A DNA stretch of 64,000 nt from Streptomyces sp. NBC_00353 (GCF_036108815.1 NZ_CP107985.1:7251501-7315500); one strand, 5' to 3'. Counted from the first letter of the stretch, positions 51,301 to 59,437 are shown. Numbers and translations: made by a program. Notes: generated by a model not told the origin, from the letters alone.

Positions 51301-52028
51301 TGTCCACCAAGCTTGAGCTCCTCCCCGCCGTCGACGTCCGCGACGGCCAGGCCGTCCGCCTCGTGCACGGCGAGTCCGGCTCCGAGACCTCGTACGGCGA
51401 CCCCCTGCAGGCCGCCCTCGCCTGGCAGCAGGCGGGCGCCGAGTGGCTGCATCTGGTCGACCTGGACGCCGCGTTCGGCACCGGTGACAACCGGGCGCAG
51501 ATCGCCGAGGTCGCCCGCTCCATGGACATCAAGGTCGAGCTGTCCGGTGGCATCCGCGACGACGCCTCGCTCGCCGCGGCCCTCGCCACCGGCTGCACCC
51601 GGGTCAACCTCGGCACCGCCGCCCTGGAGACCCCCGAGTGGGTCGCGAAGGTCATTGCCGAGTACGGCGACAAGATCGCCGTCGGCCTCGACGTCCGGGG
51701 CACGACGCTCCGCGGCCGCGGCTGGACCCGTGACGGCGGCGACCTCTACGAGACGCTCGCCCGCCTCGACTCCGAGGGCTGCGCCCGCTACGTCGTCACC
51801 GACATCGCCAAGGACGGCACGCTCCAGGGCCCCAACCTGGAGCTCCTGAAGAACGTCTGCGCCGCCACCGACAAGCCCGTCGTCGCCTCCGGCGGTGTCT
51901 CCTCGCTGGACGACCTGCGGGCGATCGCCTCGCTCGTGCCCGACGGGGTCGAGGGCGCGATCGTCGGCAAGGCGCTGTACGCGAAGGCGTTCACCCTGGA
52001 AGAGGCGCTGCAGGTGGTCTCCGCATGA
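51300..52028 (+). CDS. priA: Bifunctional HisA/TrpF isomerase PriA
   Basis: In Streptomyces and mycobacteria PriA isomerises both ProFAR (HisA reaction, His pathway) and phosphoribosyl anthranilate (TrpF reaction, Trp pathway). The 242-residue TIM barrel begins MSTKLELLPAVDVRDGQAVR with the catalytic Asp, has the phosphate-binding LSGGIRDD and VNLGTAALETPEW, the second catalytic Asp in TDIAKDGTLQGPN, and VASGGVSSLDDL. No trpF gene occurs beside trpC, trpB and trpA in this window, which supports the dual role; the assignment of dual activity is from family knowledge. Confidence 0.94.
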   Translation: MSTKLELLPAVDVRDGQAVRLVHGESGSETSYGDPLQAALAWQQAGAEWLHLVDLDAAFGTGDNRAQIAEVARSMDIKVELSGGIRDDASLAAALATGCTRVNLGTAALETPEWVAKVIAEYGDKIAVGLDVRGTTLRGRGWTRDGGDLYETLARLDSEGCARYVVTDIAKDGTLQGPNLELLKNVCAATDKPVVASGGVSSLDDLRAIASLVPDGVEGAIVGKALYAKAFTLEEALQVVSA

Positions 52029-52423
52029 CCGACTCCGTCCGCCGTGTCTCCTCCGGGGCCCCCTGGGAGGAGAAGTTCGGCTACTCCCGAGCGGTGGAGC
52101 TGTCCAACGGGCTCGTCCTGGTGGCCGGCTGCACATCGGTGGTCAAGGGGCAGATCTCCGCGGGCGGCCCGTACGAGCAGGCCGTCGCCTCCTTCAACGT
52201 CGCCTTCGACGCGCTGAAGCAGGTGGGACTCGGCCGTGAGGACGTCGTCCGTACCCGGATGTACATCACGCACGCCCGGGACGTGGACGAGGTCGGCCGC
52301 GCCCACAAGGAGCTGTTCGACGACGTCCGCCCCGCCGCTTCCATGATCATCGTGTCCGGCTTCGTCGACCCCAGCCTGGTCGTCGAGGTCGAGATCGAGG
52401 CCTACCGGGCAGGTGCGCAATGA
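52025..52423 (+). CDS. RidA-family protein
   Basis: RidA proteins hydrolyse reactive enamines and imines from PLP enzymes such as threonine dehydratase. The 132-residue product has VELSNGLVLVAGCTS, GGPYEQAVASFNVAFDALKQVGL, VVRTRMYITHARDVDEVGRAHKELF (read in parts) and PAASMIIVSGFVDPSLVVEVE. The Arg that usually binds the substrate carboxylate (in PARTxx) is replaced, as the motif reads RPAASM, so this may belong to a non-archetypal RidA subgroup. It overlaps priA and hisF by ATGA on both sides, an unusual place that suggests a link to His synthesis. Confidence 0.88.
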   Translation: MTDSVRRVSSGAPWEEKFGYSRAVELSNGLVLVAGCTSVVKGQISAGGPYEQAVASFNVAFDALKQVGLGREDVVRTRMYITHARDVDEVGRAHKELFDDVRPAASMIIVSGFVDPSLVVEVEIEAYRAGAQ

Positions 52424-53175
52424 GTCTCGCGGTACGAGTCATCCCGTGCCTGGACGTCGACAACGGCCGGGTCGTCAAGGGCGTCAACTTCCAGAACCTG
52501 CGCGACGCGGGTGACCCCGTCGAGATGGCGAAGCTGTACGACGCCGAGGGTGCCGACGAGCTGACCTTCCTCGACATCACCGCGTCCAGCGGTGACCGGG
52601 AGACGACCTACGACGTGGTGCGCCGCACCGCCGAGCAGGTCTTCATCCCGCTCACCGTCGGCGGCGGCGTCCGCACCGCCGACGATGTCGACAAGTTGCT
52701 GCGGGCCGGCGCCGACAAGGTCGGCGTCAACACCGCGGCCATCGCCCGCCCGGACCTCATCCGGGAGATCGCCGAGCGGTTCGGCCGACAGGTCCTCGTG
52801 CTCTCCGTGGACGCCCGCCGTACCCCTGAAGGCACCTTCGAGGTCACCACGCACGGCGGCCGCAGGGGCACCGGCATCGACGCCGTCGAGTGGGCGCACC
52901 GGGCCGCCGAGCTGGGTGCGGGCGAGATCCTGCTCAACTCGATGGATGCGGACGGCACGAAGGACGGCTACGACACCGAGATGATCGCGGCGGTCCGGGG
53001 GCATGTGACCGTCCCGGTCATCGCCTCCGGTGGCGCGGGCCGGCTCGCGGACTTCGCGCCGGCCATCGCGGCGGGCGCCGACGCGGTGCTGGCCGCGTCC
53101 GTCTTCCACTTCGGTGATCTGAGGATCTCCGAGGTCAAGGGCGCACTGCGGGAGGCCGGGCACCCGGTCCGCTGA
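52420..53175 (+). CDS. hisF: Imidazole glycerol phosphate synthase, cyclase subunit
   Basis: TIM-barrel cyclase that makes imidazole glycerol phosphate and AICAR with HisH. The 251-residue product starts MSLAVRVIPCLDVDNGRVVKG with the catalytic Asp, has LTFLDITASSGDR, VGGGVRTADDV, GADKVGVNTAA, the second Asp in LLNSMDADGTKDGYD and VIASGGAGRLADF. It is last in the operon and is followed by a hairpin. The ATG overlaps the RidA-type gene stop. Confidence 0.97.
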   Translation: MSLAVRVIPCLDVDNGRVVKGVNFQNLRDAGDPVEMAKLYDAEGADELTFLDITASSGDRETTYDVVRRTAEQVFIPLTVGGGVRTADDVDKLLRAGADKVGVNTAAIARPDLIREIAERFGRQVLVLSVDARRTPEGTFEVTTHGGRRGTGIDAVEWAHRAAELGAGEILLNSMDADGTKDGYDTEMIAAVRGHVTVPVIASGGAGRLADFAPAIAAGADAVLAASVFHFGDLRISEVKGALREAGHPVR

Positions 53176-53187
53176 CCGCGGAGTCAT

Positions 53188-53230
53188 CGATCGCCGGACG
53201 GAGCCGATATGCGGTTCCGTCCGGCGATCG
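53188..53230 (+). terminator. Terminator of the his operon
   Basis: CGATCGCCGGACGGA (53188-53202) and its exact inverse (53216-53230) form a 15-base stem around a 13-base loop that can pair CCG with CGG. It starts 13 bases after hisF. No U-run. Confidence 0.78.
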
Positions 53231-53287
53231 GCGTTCTGCGGTCAGTCCCTGCCCGATCGCGGCAGTCATGCACGAAACCCCGCAACT

Positions 53288-53313
53288 TTTATTGCGCAAT
53301 AAAGATTGTGCAA
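53288..53313 (+). promoter_or_regulatory. Palindromic operator upstream of the ArsR-type gene
   Basis: TTTATTGCGCAATAAA (53288-53303) is a perfect 16-base palindrome, followed by ATTGTGCAA (53305-53313), a near copy of its ATTGCGCAA core (53291-53299) at a 14-base step. It lies 29-54 bases before the regulator start and is very AT-rich for this genome. A likely binding site for the regulator itself. Confidence 0.65.
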
Positions 53314-53341
53314 GTTTTCTTTCCTGTCTACGGTGAGGGGC

Positions 53342-53929
53342 ATGGCAAGCAACGAACCGCGCCGGGTCTCGGATCTGGAGACCTTGAAGGCGTTCGGGCA
53401 CCCCCTGCGGATGAAGCTGTACCGAGCGCTCTACATCTCCCGGAAGGCCACCGCCTCCCAGCTCGCCGAGCTGGTCGACGAGGCGGTCTCGCTGGTCAGC
53501 TACCACCTGCGCAAGCTCGCCGACCACGGCCTGATCGAGGAGGCCGAGCAGCAGGGCAAGGACGGCCGCGAGCGCTGGTGGCAGCCCGCGTCGAAGGGGC
53601 TGAACGTCCACGACGAAGACTTCAGCGACGCGCCCGAGAAGGTCGCCACGCATGCCGCCGTCGGCAGGCTCTCCTTCGACCAGCACATCGAGCTGTACCG
53701 CCGTTACCTCGACTCGGCCCAGAGCTGGTCGATGAAGTGGCGCAGCGCCGCCTCCAGCTCCGAGTACCTGGCCCGGCTCACCGCCGACGAACTGGCCGCG
53801 CTCAACCGCGAAGTGCACGAGGTGATCGACCGGTACGAGGCGGCCGGCCGGGCCCGCGACGAGGCGGGGGACACGGAAGGGCGCGAGAACGTCGCCATGC
53901 ACCTGTACGCATTCCCGTTCCGCATCTGA
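53342..53929 (+). CDS. ArsR-family winged-helix transcriptional regulator
   Basis: The 195-residue product has a helix-turn-helix of the ArsR type at about 10-85, with HPLRMKLYRALYISRKATASQLAELV and SLVSYHLRKLADHGLIEEAEQ, then the wing GRERWWQPA. No CxC metal motif is present, so it is not a metal sensor of the classical kind. The C-terminal helical half (about 110-180) probably dimerises or binds a ligand. It starts at ATG 53342 and is followed 26 bases on by an MFS exporter gene, the usual regulator-efflux pair. A palindrome before it is the probable operator. Confidence 0.9.
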   Translation: MASNEPRRVSDLETLKAFGHPLRMKLYRALYISRKATASQLAELVDEAVSLVSYHLRKLADHGLIEEAEQQGKDGRERWWQPASKGLNVHDEDFSDAPEKVATHAAVGRLSFDQHIELYRRYLDSAQSWSMKWRSAASSSEYLARLTADELAALNREVHEVIDRYEAAGRARDEAGDTEGRENVAMHLYAFPFRI

Positions 53930-53955
53930 GCCGGCCACCCGAGAGGACGACCCTC

Positions 53956-55200
53956 ATGACTGTCACCGTCACGGCCACGAGAGCTCCCGAACGCCCCGCC
54001 CACCGCGACGGCAACGTCCTGCGCTGGCTCGGCGCGTACACCGCGTCGATGGTCGGCGACAGCGTCTACTACATGGCGCTGGCCTGGGCGGCCACCCGCA
54101 CCGGCACCGCCTCGCAGGCCGGCTTCGTCCTCGCCGCCGGATCCGTACCCCGCGCCGTGCTGATGCTCGGCGGGGGAGTCCTCGCCGACCGGTTCGGGCC
54201 CCGGCGTCTCGTCATCGGCAGCGACGCCGCGCGCTGCCTGGTCGTCCTGGGCCTGGCCGGCGCCCTGATGTTCACCTCGCCCGCCCTGTGGATGCTGATC
54301 GCCGTCGCGCTCGTCTTCGGCGCGGTCGACGCGCTCTTCCTGCCCGCCGTGGGAGCTCTGCCGCCCAGGATCACCACCGCCGGACAGCTGGCCCGGATCC
54401 AGGGGCTGCGCGGACTCGCCACCCGGACCGCCAATGTGGTCGGCGCACCGCTGGGCGGGGTCGCGGTGGCCGTCGGCGGACCCGTGCTCGCCTTCGCCGC
54501 GGCCGGGGTGCTCTTTGCCGTCTCACTGCCCCTGCTCGTCGTCGTACGGATCGCACCCCTGACCGAGCAGGCCGGTGCCGAACCTCCCGGCACCGCATGG
54601 CGCGAACTGGCCGACGGGGTGCGCCACATCCGGCGCCATCCACTGCTCGGGCCGCTCGTACTCGTCCTCGCCGTCAGCGAGCTGGGTTTCGCGGGCCCGC
54701 TCAACCTCGGGCTGATCCTGCTTGCGAAGGAGCGCGGCTGGGGGGCCTCCGGGATGGGCTGGATCGTCGCCGCCTTCGGCATCGGCGCCGGTGCCGCGGG
54801 CCTGCTGCTCGCGGTCCGCGGGCGGCTGCCCCGGGCAGGGCTGATCATGTGCCTGACCGTGCTCGTCGGCGCGGTCGCCGCCGGGGCCCTCGCGTACGTC
54901 CCGTCGGTGCCGCTCGCCGCCGCCGTCGGCGCCGCGGTCGGGCTCTTCGCCGGACTGGGCGGGGCGCTGTGCGGGGCGCTGATGCAGTCCGCCACCGATC
55001 CCGCCTATCTGGGGCGGGTCACCTCGGTCTCCACGCTCTTCACCCATGCGGTCGCACCGCTCAGCTACCCGGTGACCGGCGCGGCCGTCGCCGCCTGGGG
55101 GACCGCGCCGGTCTTCGTCGCCGGCGCGGCGCTGGGCGGGGCGGGGGCCGTAACCGGTCTGGTCGTCACCCGGCTGCGCCGCGCGGAACTCCCGCGCTGA
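53956..55200 (+). CDS. MFS transporter
   Basis: The 414-residue product has about twelve membrane helices and the MFS loop motif GGGVLADRFGPRRL between helices 2 and 3 (about 75-88), with TASMVGDSVYYMALAWAA at helix 1 and a MQSATDPAYLGRVTSV motif after helix 10, typical of the MFS_3/enterobactin-exporter-like group. This supports efflux of a small molecule; the substrate is unknown. It is downstream of the ArsR-type regulator in the same direction. No terminator separates it from the convergent gene 17 bases on. Confidence 0.9.
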   Translation: MTVTVTATRAPERPAHRDGNVLRWLGAYTASMVGDSVYYMALAWAATRTGTASQAGFVLAAGSVPRAVLMLGGGVLADRFGPRRLVIGSDAARCLVVLGLAGALMFTSPALWMLIAVALVFGAVDALFLPAVGALPPRITTAGQLARIQGLRGLATRTANVVGAPLGGVAVAVGGPVLAFAAAGVLFAVSLPLLVVVRIAPLTEQAGAEPPGTAWRELADGVRHIRRHPLLGPLVLVLAVSELGFAGPLNLGLILLAKERGWGASGMGWIVAAFGIGAGAAGLLLAVRGRLPRAGLIMCLTVLVGAVAAGALAYVPSVPLAAAVGAAVGLFAGLGGALCGALMQSATDPAYLGRVTSVSTLFTHAVAPLSYPVTGAAVAAWGTAPVFVAGAALGGAGAVTGLVVTRLRRAELPR

Positions 55201-55217
55201 CCCCGGCCCCGTACGCC

Positions 55218-55850
55218 CTACATGCCCAGCTCGGCCGTGCTCACCCGGGCCACCGCCTCCTTGTCGCCCTCCAGCTCCACCCGCGCCGCATCCTGCCGCC
55301 CCGACGCGAAGAGCAGCAGCTCGCCCGGCTCCCCGGTCACCGTCACCACCGGAGTGCCCTTGTGCGCCACGGCCGTCTGTCCGTCCGGACGGCGCAGCAC
55401 CAGCCCCACCGGGGCCTTGCGCCCCATCAGCCGCGCCGCCTTCTCCATGCGCGACCACAGGGCGTCGGCGAAGACCGGGTCCAGATCCCGCTGCGACCAG
55501 TCGGGCTGGGCCCGGCGCACGTCCTCCGCATGGATGTAGAACTCCACCGTGTTGGCCGCCTCGTCCAGCTGCTTCAGCCCGAACGGCGACATCCGGGGCG
55601 GCCCCGTACGGATGAGCTGGATCAGTTCCTCGTACGGCTTCTCGGCGAATTCGGACTGGACCCGGTCGAGCCGGCTCTTCAGCGGGCTCAGCAGCACCCC
55701 GGCCGCCGCGTCCGGCCTGCGCTCGCGTACCACCACATGGGCGGCGAGGTCGCGGGTCGTCCAGCCGTGGCACAGGGTCGGGGCTTCGGGGCCCGCCGCC
55801 TCCAACAGGTCGGCGAGCAGAAGTCGTTCACGCTTTGCATGGGTCGACAT
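55218..55850 (-). CDS. TIGR03085-family (DinB/maleylpyruvate isomerase-like) protein
   Basis: The 210-residue product has the N-terminal helix bundle of mycothiol-dependent isomerases, with LLADLLEAAGPEAPTLC, GWTTRDLAAHVVVRERRPD and EFYIHAEDVRRAQPDW, and the His residues of the family metal site (HVVV, HAEDV). The TIGR03085 group is actinobacterial and uncharacterised. Start ATG 55850. It is divergent from hisI across 85 bases. A mycothiol-linked detoxification role is possible but unproved. Confidence 0.8.
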   Translation of the reverse strand: MSTHAKRERLLLADLLEAAGPEAPTLCHGWTTRDLAAHVVVRERRPDAAAGVLLSPLKSRLDRVQSEFAEKPYEELIQLIRTGPPRMSPFGLKQLDEAANTVEFYIHAEDVRRAQPDWSQRDLDPVFADALWSRMEKAARLMGRKAPVGLVLRRPDGQTAVAHKGTPVVTVTGEPGELLLFASGRQDAARVELEGDKEAVARVSTAELGM

Positions 55851-55922
55851 GCCCGCCAGCGTACGACCGGCGTCCGCAGTCCGCCCAGTGGACGCCTCGC
55901 CGGACGGCCTCCGCGGCCACGG

Positions 55923-55936
55923 CACAATGGGGCACA
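55923..55936 (+). promoter_or_regulatory. Candidate leaderless promoter of hisI
   Basis: CACAAT (55923-55928) followed by seven bases and the ATG at 55936; no ribosome site between. Confidence 0.45.
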
Positions 55937-56316
55937 TGACCAGCACGCCCGCCCCCAGCACCCCGCCCGCCAGCAGCCTGGACCCCGCTGTCGCCGCCCG
56001 CCTCAAGCGCGACGCCGACGGTCTGGTTCCGGCCATCGCCCAGCAGTACGACACCGGTGAGGTGCTGATGCTCGGCTGGATGGACGACGAGGCGCTGCAT
56101 CGCACCCTGACGACCGGCCGCTGCACCTACTGGTCCCGCAGCCGTCAGGAGTACTGGGTCAAGGGCGACACCTCCGGTCACATCCAGCTGGTCAAGTCCG
56201 TCGCCCTCGACTGCGACGCGGACACCGTCCTCGTCAAGGTCGACCAGACGGGCGCCGCCTGTCACACCGGCGACCGCACCTGCTTCGACGCCGACGTCCT
56301 CCCGCTCGGGCAGTAG
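55936..56316 (+). CDS. hisI: Phosphoribosyl-AMP cyclohydrolase
   Basis: Opens the adenine ring of PR-AMP in histidine synthesis; zinc and magnesium enzyme. The 126-residue product is the single-domain form (no HisE pyrophosphohydrolase). It has GEVLMLGWMDDEALHRTLTT, YWSRSRQEYWVKGDTSGH and the zinc Cys residues in DCDADTVLVKV and CHTGDRTCF. It is away from the main his operon and directly before trpE; the trpE -10 hexamer overlaps its stop codon. Confidence 0.96.
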   Translation: MTSTPAPSTPPASSLDPAVAARLKRDADGLVPAIAQQYDTGEVLMLGWMDDEALHRTLTTGRCTYWSRSRQEYWVKGDTSGHIQLVKSVALDCDADTVLVKVDQTGAACHTGDRTCFDADVLPLGQ

Positions 56317-56328
56317 GGTCAGCCGCCA
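56314..56328 (+). promoter_or_regulatory. Candidate leaderless promoter of trpE overlapping the hisI stop
   Basis: TAGGGT (56314-56319) includes the hisI stop TAG and lies eight bases before the trpE ATG. No ribosome site, leader peptide or attenuator fits in the 11-base gap. Confidence 0.5.
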
Positions 56329-57815
56329 TGGATCTCGAGACCTTCCGCAAGCTGGCCGCCGACCGGCGTGTCATCCCCGTCAGCCGCCGGCTTCTCGCGG
56401 ACGGCGACACCCCGGTCGCGCTCTACCGCAAGCTCGCGGGCGAGCGCACCGGCACGTTCCTCCTCGAATCCGCGGAGAACGGCCGCACCTGGTCCCGCTA
56501 CTCCTTCATCGGGGTACGCAGCGCCGCCACCCTCACCACCCGCGACGGCCGGGCCCACTGGCTCGGCACCCCGCCCGTCGGCGTCCCCGTCGACGGCGAC
56601 CCGCTGGTGGCCCTGCGCGCCACCATCGACGCCCTGCACACCCCGCGCGACCTGCACTCCGGCATGCCGCCCTTCACCGGCGGCATGGTCGGCTATCTGG
56701 GTTACGACGTCGTGCGCAGGCTGGAGAGGATCGGCGAGCACGGTGGCGACGATCTGAAGCTCCCCGAGCTGACCATGCTGCTCACCTCGGACCTCGCCGT
56801 CCTCGACCACTGGGACGGCAGCGTCCTGCTGATCGCCAACGCGATCAACCACAACGATCTGGAGACCGGCGTCGACGAGGCGTACGCCGACGCCGTCGCC
56901 CGCCTCGACGCCATGGAGGCCGATCTCTCCCGTCCGGTCGAGAGCGCCCCCGTCGCGCTCCCGCCGTCCGAACTCCCGCCGTACACCGCACTCTGGGGCG
57001 GCCAGGCCTTCCAGGACGCCGTCGAGGACGTGAAGGAGCGGATCAGGGCCGGCGAAGCGTTCCAGGTCGTCCCCTCCCAGCGCTTCGAGACCCCGTGCAC
57101 GGCCGCCGCCCTGGACGTCTACCGGGTGCTGCGCGCCACCAACCCGTCGCCGTACATGTACCTCTTCCGGCTCGACGGCTTCGACGTCGTGGGCTCCAGC
57201 CCGGAAGCCCTCGTCAAGGTCGAGGACGGGCGCGCCATGGTCCACCCGATCGCCGGGACCCGGCCCCGTGGCATCACCCCGCAGGAGGACCAGGCCCTCG
57301 CCGACGAGCTCCTCGCCGACCCGAAGGAACGCGCCGAGCACCTGATGCTCGTCGACCTCGGCCGCAACGACCTGGGCCGGGTCTGTGTGCCCGGCAGCGT
57401 CGAGGTCGTCGACTTCATGTCGATCGAGCGGTACTCGCACGTCATGCACATCGTCTCCACCGTCACCGGCCGCGTCGCCGAAGGCCGTACCGCCTTCGAC
57501 GTCCTCACCGCCTGCTTCCCGGCCGGTACCCTCTCCGGCGCCCCCAAGCCGCGCGCCATGCAGATCATCGAGGAGCTCGAACCCACCCGCCGCGGACTGT
57601 ACGGCGGCTGCGTCGGCTATCTGGACTTCGCCGGGGACTCCGACACCGCCATCGCCATCCGTACGGCGCTGCTGCGGGACGGCACGGCATACGTCCAGGC
57701 CGGGGCGGGAATCGTCGCCGACTCCGACCCGGTCGCCGAGGACACCGAGTGCCGTAACAAGGCCGCCGCGGTCCTGCGCGCCGTCCATACTGCCAACCGC
57801 CTCCACGAACGCTGA
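56328..57815 (+). CDS. trpE: Anthranilate synthase component I
   Basis: Makes anthranilate from chorismate with ammonia from a TrpG glutaminase, which is not in this window. The 495-residue product has the feedback-site motif LLESAENGRTWSRYSFIGV near the N-terminus, then the chorismate-binding core: YMYLFRLDGFDVVGSSPE, PIAGTRPRGITPQEDQ, LVDLGRNDLGRV, FMSIERYSHVMHIVSTV and GTLSGAPKPRAMQIIEELE. Full length with all motifs. The intact inhibitor site suggests normal tryptophan feedback. It is a stand-alone component I, not a TrpE-G fusion. Confidence 0.97.
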   Translation: MDLETFRKLAADRRVIPVSRRLLADGDTPVALYRKLAGERTGTFLLESAENGRTWSRYSFIGVRSAATLTTRDGRAHWLGTPPVGVPVDGDPLVALRATIDALHTPRDLHSGMPPFTGGMVGYLGYDVVRRLERIGEHGGDDLKLPELTMLLTSDLAVLDHWDGSVLLIANAINHNDLETGVDEAYADAVARLDAMEADLSRPVESAPVALPPSELPPYTALWGGQAFQDAVEDVKERIRAGEAFQVVPSQRFETPCTAAALDVYRVLRATNPSPYMYLFRLDGFDVVGSSPEALVKVEDGRAMVHPIAGTRPRGITPQEDQALADELLADPKERAEHLMLVDLGRNDLGRVCVPGSVEVVDFMSIERYSHVMHIVSTVTGRVAEGRTAFDVLTACFPAGTLSGAPKPRAMQIIEELEPTRRGLYGGCVGYLDFAGDSDTAIAIRTALLRDGTAYVQAGAGIVADSDPVAEDTECRNKAAAVLRAVHTANRLHER

Positions 57816-57838
57816 CGAGGTAAGGGATAGTGGGGTAC

Positions 57839-58489
57839 GTGAGTGCTGTCCCCGTACCCCAGCCCCGTGCCCAAGCCGCCACCGCGCCCGACGCCACGGG
57901 AAGCCGCCGCAGCCTGGCCGCCGGCCTGCTTCTCGGGGCGGTCGGCGCCACCGTCGTCCTCCTCGCCTCCGGCCAGACCTGGGCGGAGGGCAAAGCCGCG
58001 GTCGGCGGCGGCTCCCTGCCACTGACCGCCGACGGCCAGGACGTCACCGGTCTCCCGGCGGCCCTCGCCATCGTCGGCCTGGCCGCCCTCGTCGCCGTCT
58101 TCGCCGTCCGCAGCGCCGGCCGGCTGCTCGTCGCCGGGCTGCTCGCCCTCAGCGGCCTCGGGGCCGGTGCCAGCGCCTACCTCGGCGCCTCCGACAGCGC
58201 GGCCCTCGACGAGAAGGCGGCGCAGACCACCGGCGACGCCTCCGCCACCATCGACGCCCTCAGCCACACCGCGTGGCCGTACGTCACCGCCGCCGGCGGC
58301 CTGCTGATCCTCCTCGCCGGGCTGCTCGCCCTGCGGTACGGGAAGCTGTGGCCCACCATGTCGGGACGGTACGAACGCGACGGCACCCCGCGGCCCCGCA
58401 AGGCCCCCCGCACCGCCCCGGACCCGGACCGGCCCGAGGACCTGTGGAAGGCCCTTGACCGTGGTGAGGACCCGACGCGCGAGGTATGA
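57839..58489 (+). CDS. TIGR02234-type Trp-biosynthesis-associated membrane protein
   Basis: The 216-residue product has four membrane helices (about 23-42, 68-87, 92-113, 145-166), an extracytoplasmic loop with GQTWAEGKAAVGGGSLPLTADGQD (read in parts) and a charged C-terminal tail. This family is found beside trp genes in actinobacteria; function unknown. GATAGT (57826-57831) seven bases before GTG 57839 suggests a leaderless start; GTG 57830 is an in-frame alternative. It follows trpE by 23 bases. Confidence 0.85.
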   Translation: MSAVPVPQPRAQAATAPDATGSRRSLAAGLLLGAVGATVVLLASGQTWAEGKAAVGGGSLPLTADGQDVTGLPAALAIVGLAALVAVFAVRSAGRLLVAGLLALSGLGAGASAYLGASDSAALDEKAAQTTGDASATIDALSHTAWPYVTAAGGLLILLAGLLALRYGKLWPTMSGRYERDGTPRPRKAPRTAPDPDRPEDLWKALDRGEDPTREV

Positions 58490-58626
58490 CCCCCCAGCTC
58501 ACGTCGTACCCGCACGTACGGGACAATGATGGTGAGCTTTCTGCACAGCGGCAGCGCAGCGCACCACCGCGGCACCAGCTTTGCGTACAGCGATACCAAC
58601 AGCGCAACACCAACGAGGAGCAACTC
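58490..58626 (+). promoter_or_regulatory. Spacer before the HGxxPAAW-type gene
   Basis: The frame of the next gene is open back to an ATG at 58486 that overlaps the previous stop, but this stretch codes for nothing recognisable. GACAAT near 58521 is a plausible -10 for a promoter about 100 bases before the start. Confidence 0.4.
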
Positions 58627-58878
58627 ATGGCGGGCAGCAGCCACGGACACACCCCGGCCGCCTGGACCGGTGTCATCATCGCCTTCATCGGCTTCTGCAT
58701 CGCAGGCGTCTTCATGGTCGCGGCCAATCCGCTCGGCTTCTGGGCCGGTATCGCGGTCATCTTCATCGGTGGGCTCGTCGGTCTCGCGATGAAGGCCGCC
58801 GGCCTCGGCATGCCGAAGGAGTCGGCCGAGATGGCCGCAGCCAGGGCGCGGGCCGGACAGGCCCAGGTCTCCTCCTGA
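58627..58878 (+). CDS. HGxxPAAW-family small membrane protein
   Basis: The 83-residue product starts MAGSSHGHTPAAWTGVIIAF behind GAGGAGCAACTC. It carries the short HGHTPAAW motif at 7-13, two membrane helices (about 14-33 and 38-57) and an Ala/Lys/Glu helical tail. The family is actinobacterial and of unknown function, known to me only by this motif. It lies between trpE and trpC with two other small membrane proteins. A longer form from the ATG at 58486 is open but unlikely. Confidence 0.85.
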   Translation: MAGSSHGHTPAAWTGVIIAFIGFCIAGVFMVAANPLGFWAGIAVIFIGGLVGLAMKAAGLGMPKESAEMAAARARAGQAQVSS

Positions 58879-58954
58879 CCCCGGTCGGACCCATTGTGCG
58901 AGGCGCAGCCCGGACCGGGCTGCGCCTTTCCGCGTGACCGGGGACAATCACCGG

Positions 58955-59437
58955 GTGGACGCCTCCCCTTCTCCCGCAGCCGCACCGGGCCCGCACGGTC
59001 ACCCGCCCGTGCCGGTCTTTCCGCCCGCGCCCGTGCCGCGGTCGGCCGTCCGCCGGCTCGCCACCCCCCTCGGGGTGATGGCCGCCGTCGTCGCGGCCTT
59101 CGGTTATGTCGGCGCCGTCGACCCCAACCAGCCGGGCCACTACCCGGTCTGCCCGTTGCTCCGGTTCACCGGCCTGTACTGCCCGGGCTGCGGCGGGCTG
59201 CGCAGCGCCCACGCCGTCGCCCACGGGGACATCGCCGCGGCCTTGGGCTCCAACGCCCTCGCGGTCGTCGGCTACGCGATCTTCGCCGTCGTGTGGGTGG
59301 TCTGGATGGTCCGCGCGAGCAGGGGACGGCCGCTACGGATCAATCTGCCACCGGTCTACTGGTGGGGGATCGGTGCCGTGCTCCTGATCTTCGCCGTGGT
59401 CCGGAATCTGCCGTTCGGATCGATGTTGGCGCCGTGA
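58955..59437 (+). CDS. DUF2752 family membrane protein
   Basis: The 160-residue product has a Pro-rich N-terminus, three membrane helices (about 40-56, 95-117, 133-150) and the DUF2752 motif CPLLRFTGLYCPGCGGLRS, with three Cys that look able to bind metal or form a disulphide, then AHAVAHGDIAAALG. Function unknown. GACAAT (58943-58948) lies six bases before GTG 58955, so a leaderless start is likely; GTG 58934 is an in-frame alternative. Confidence 0.88.
   Translation: MDASPSPAAAPGPHGHPPVPVFPPAPVPRSAVRRLATPLGVMAAVVAAFGYVGAVDPNQPGHYPVCPLLRFTGLYCPGCGGLRSAHAVAHGDIAAALGSNALAVVGYAIFAVVWVVWMVRASRGRPLRINLPPVYWWGIGAVLLIFAVVRNLPFGSMLAP

Noticed and set aside
58486..58626. Start of the HGxxPAAW gene at the ATG overlapping the previous stop
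   Set aside because: The 47 extra residues have no family similarity and a strong ribosome site with the conserved start lies at 58627.
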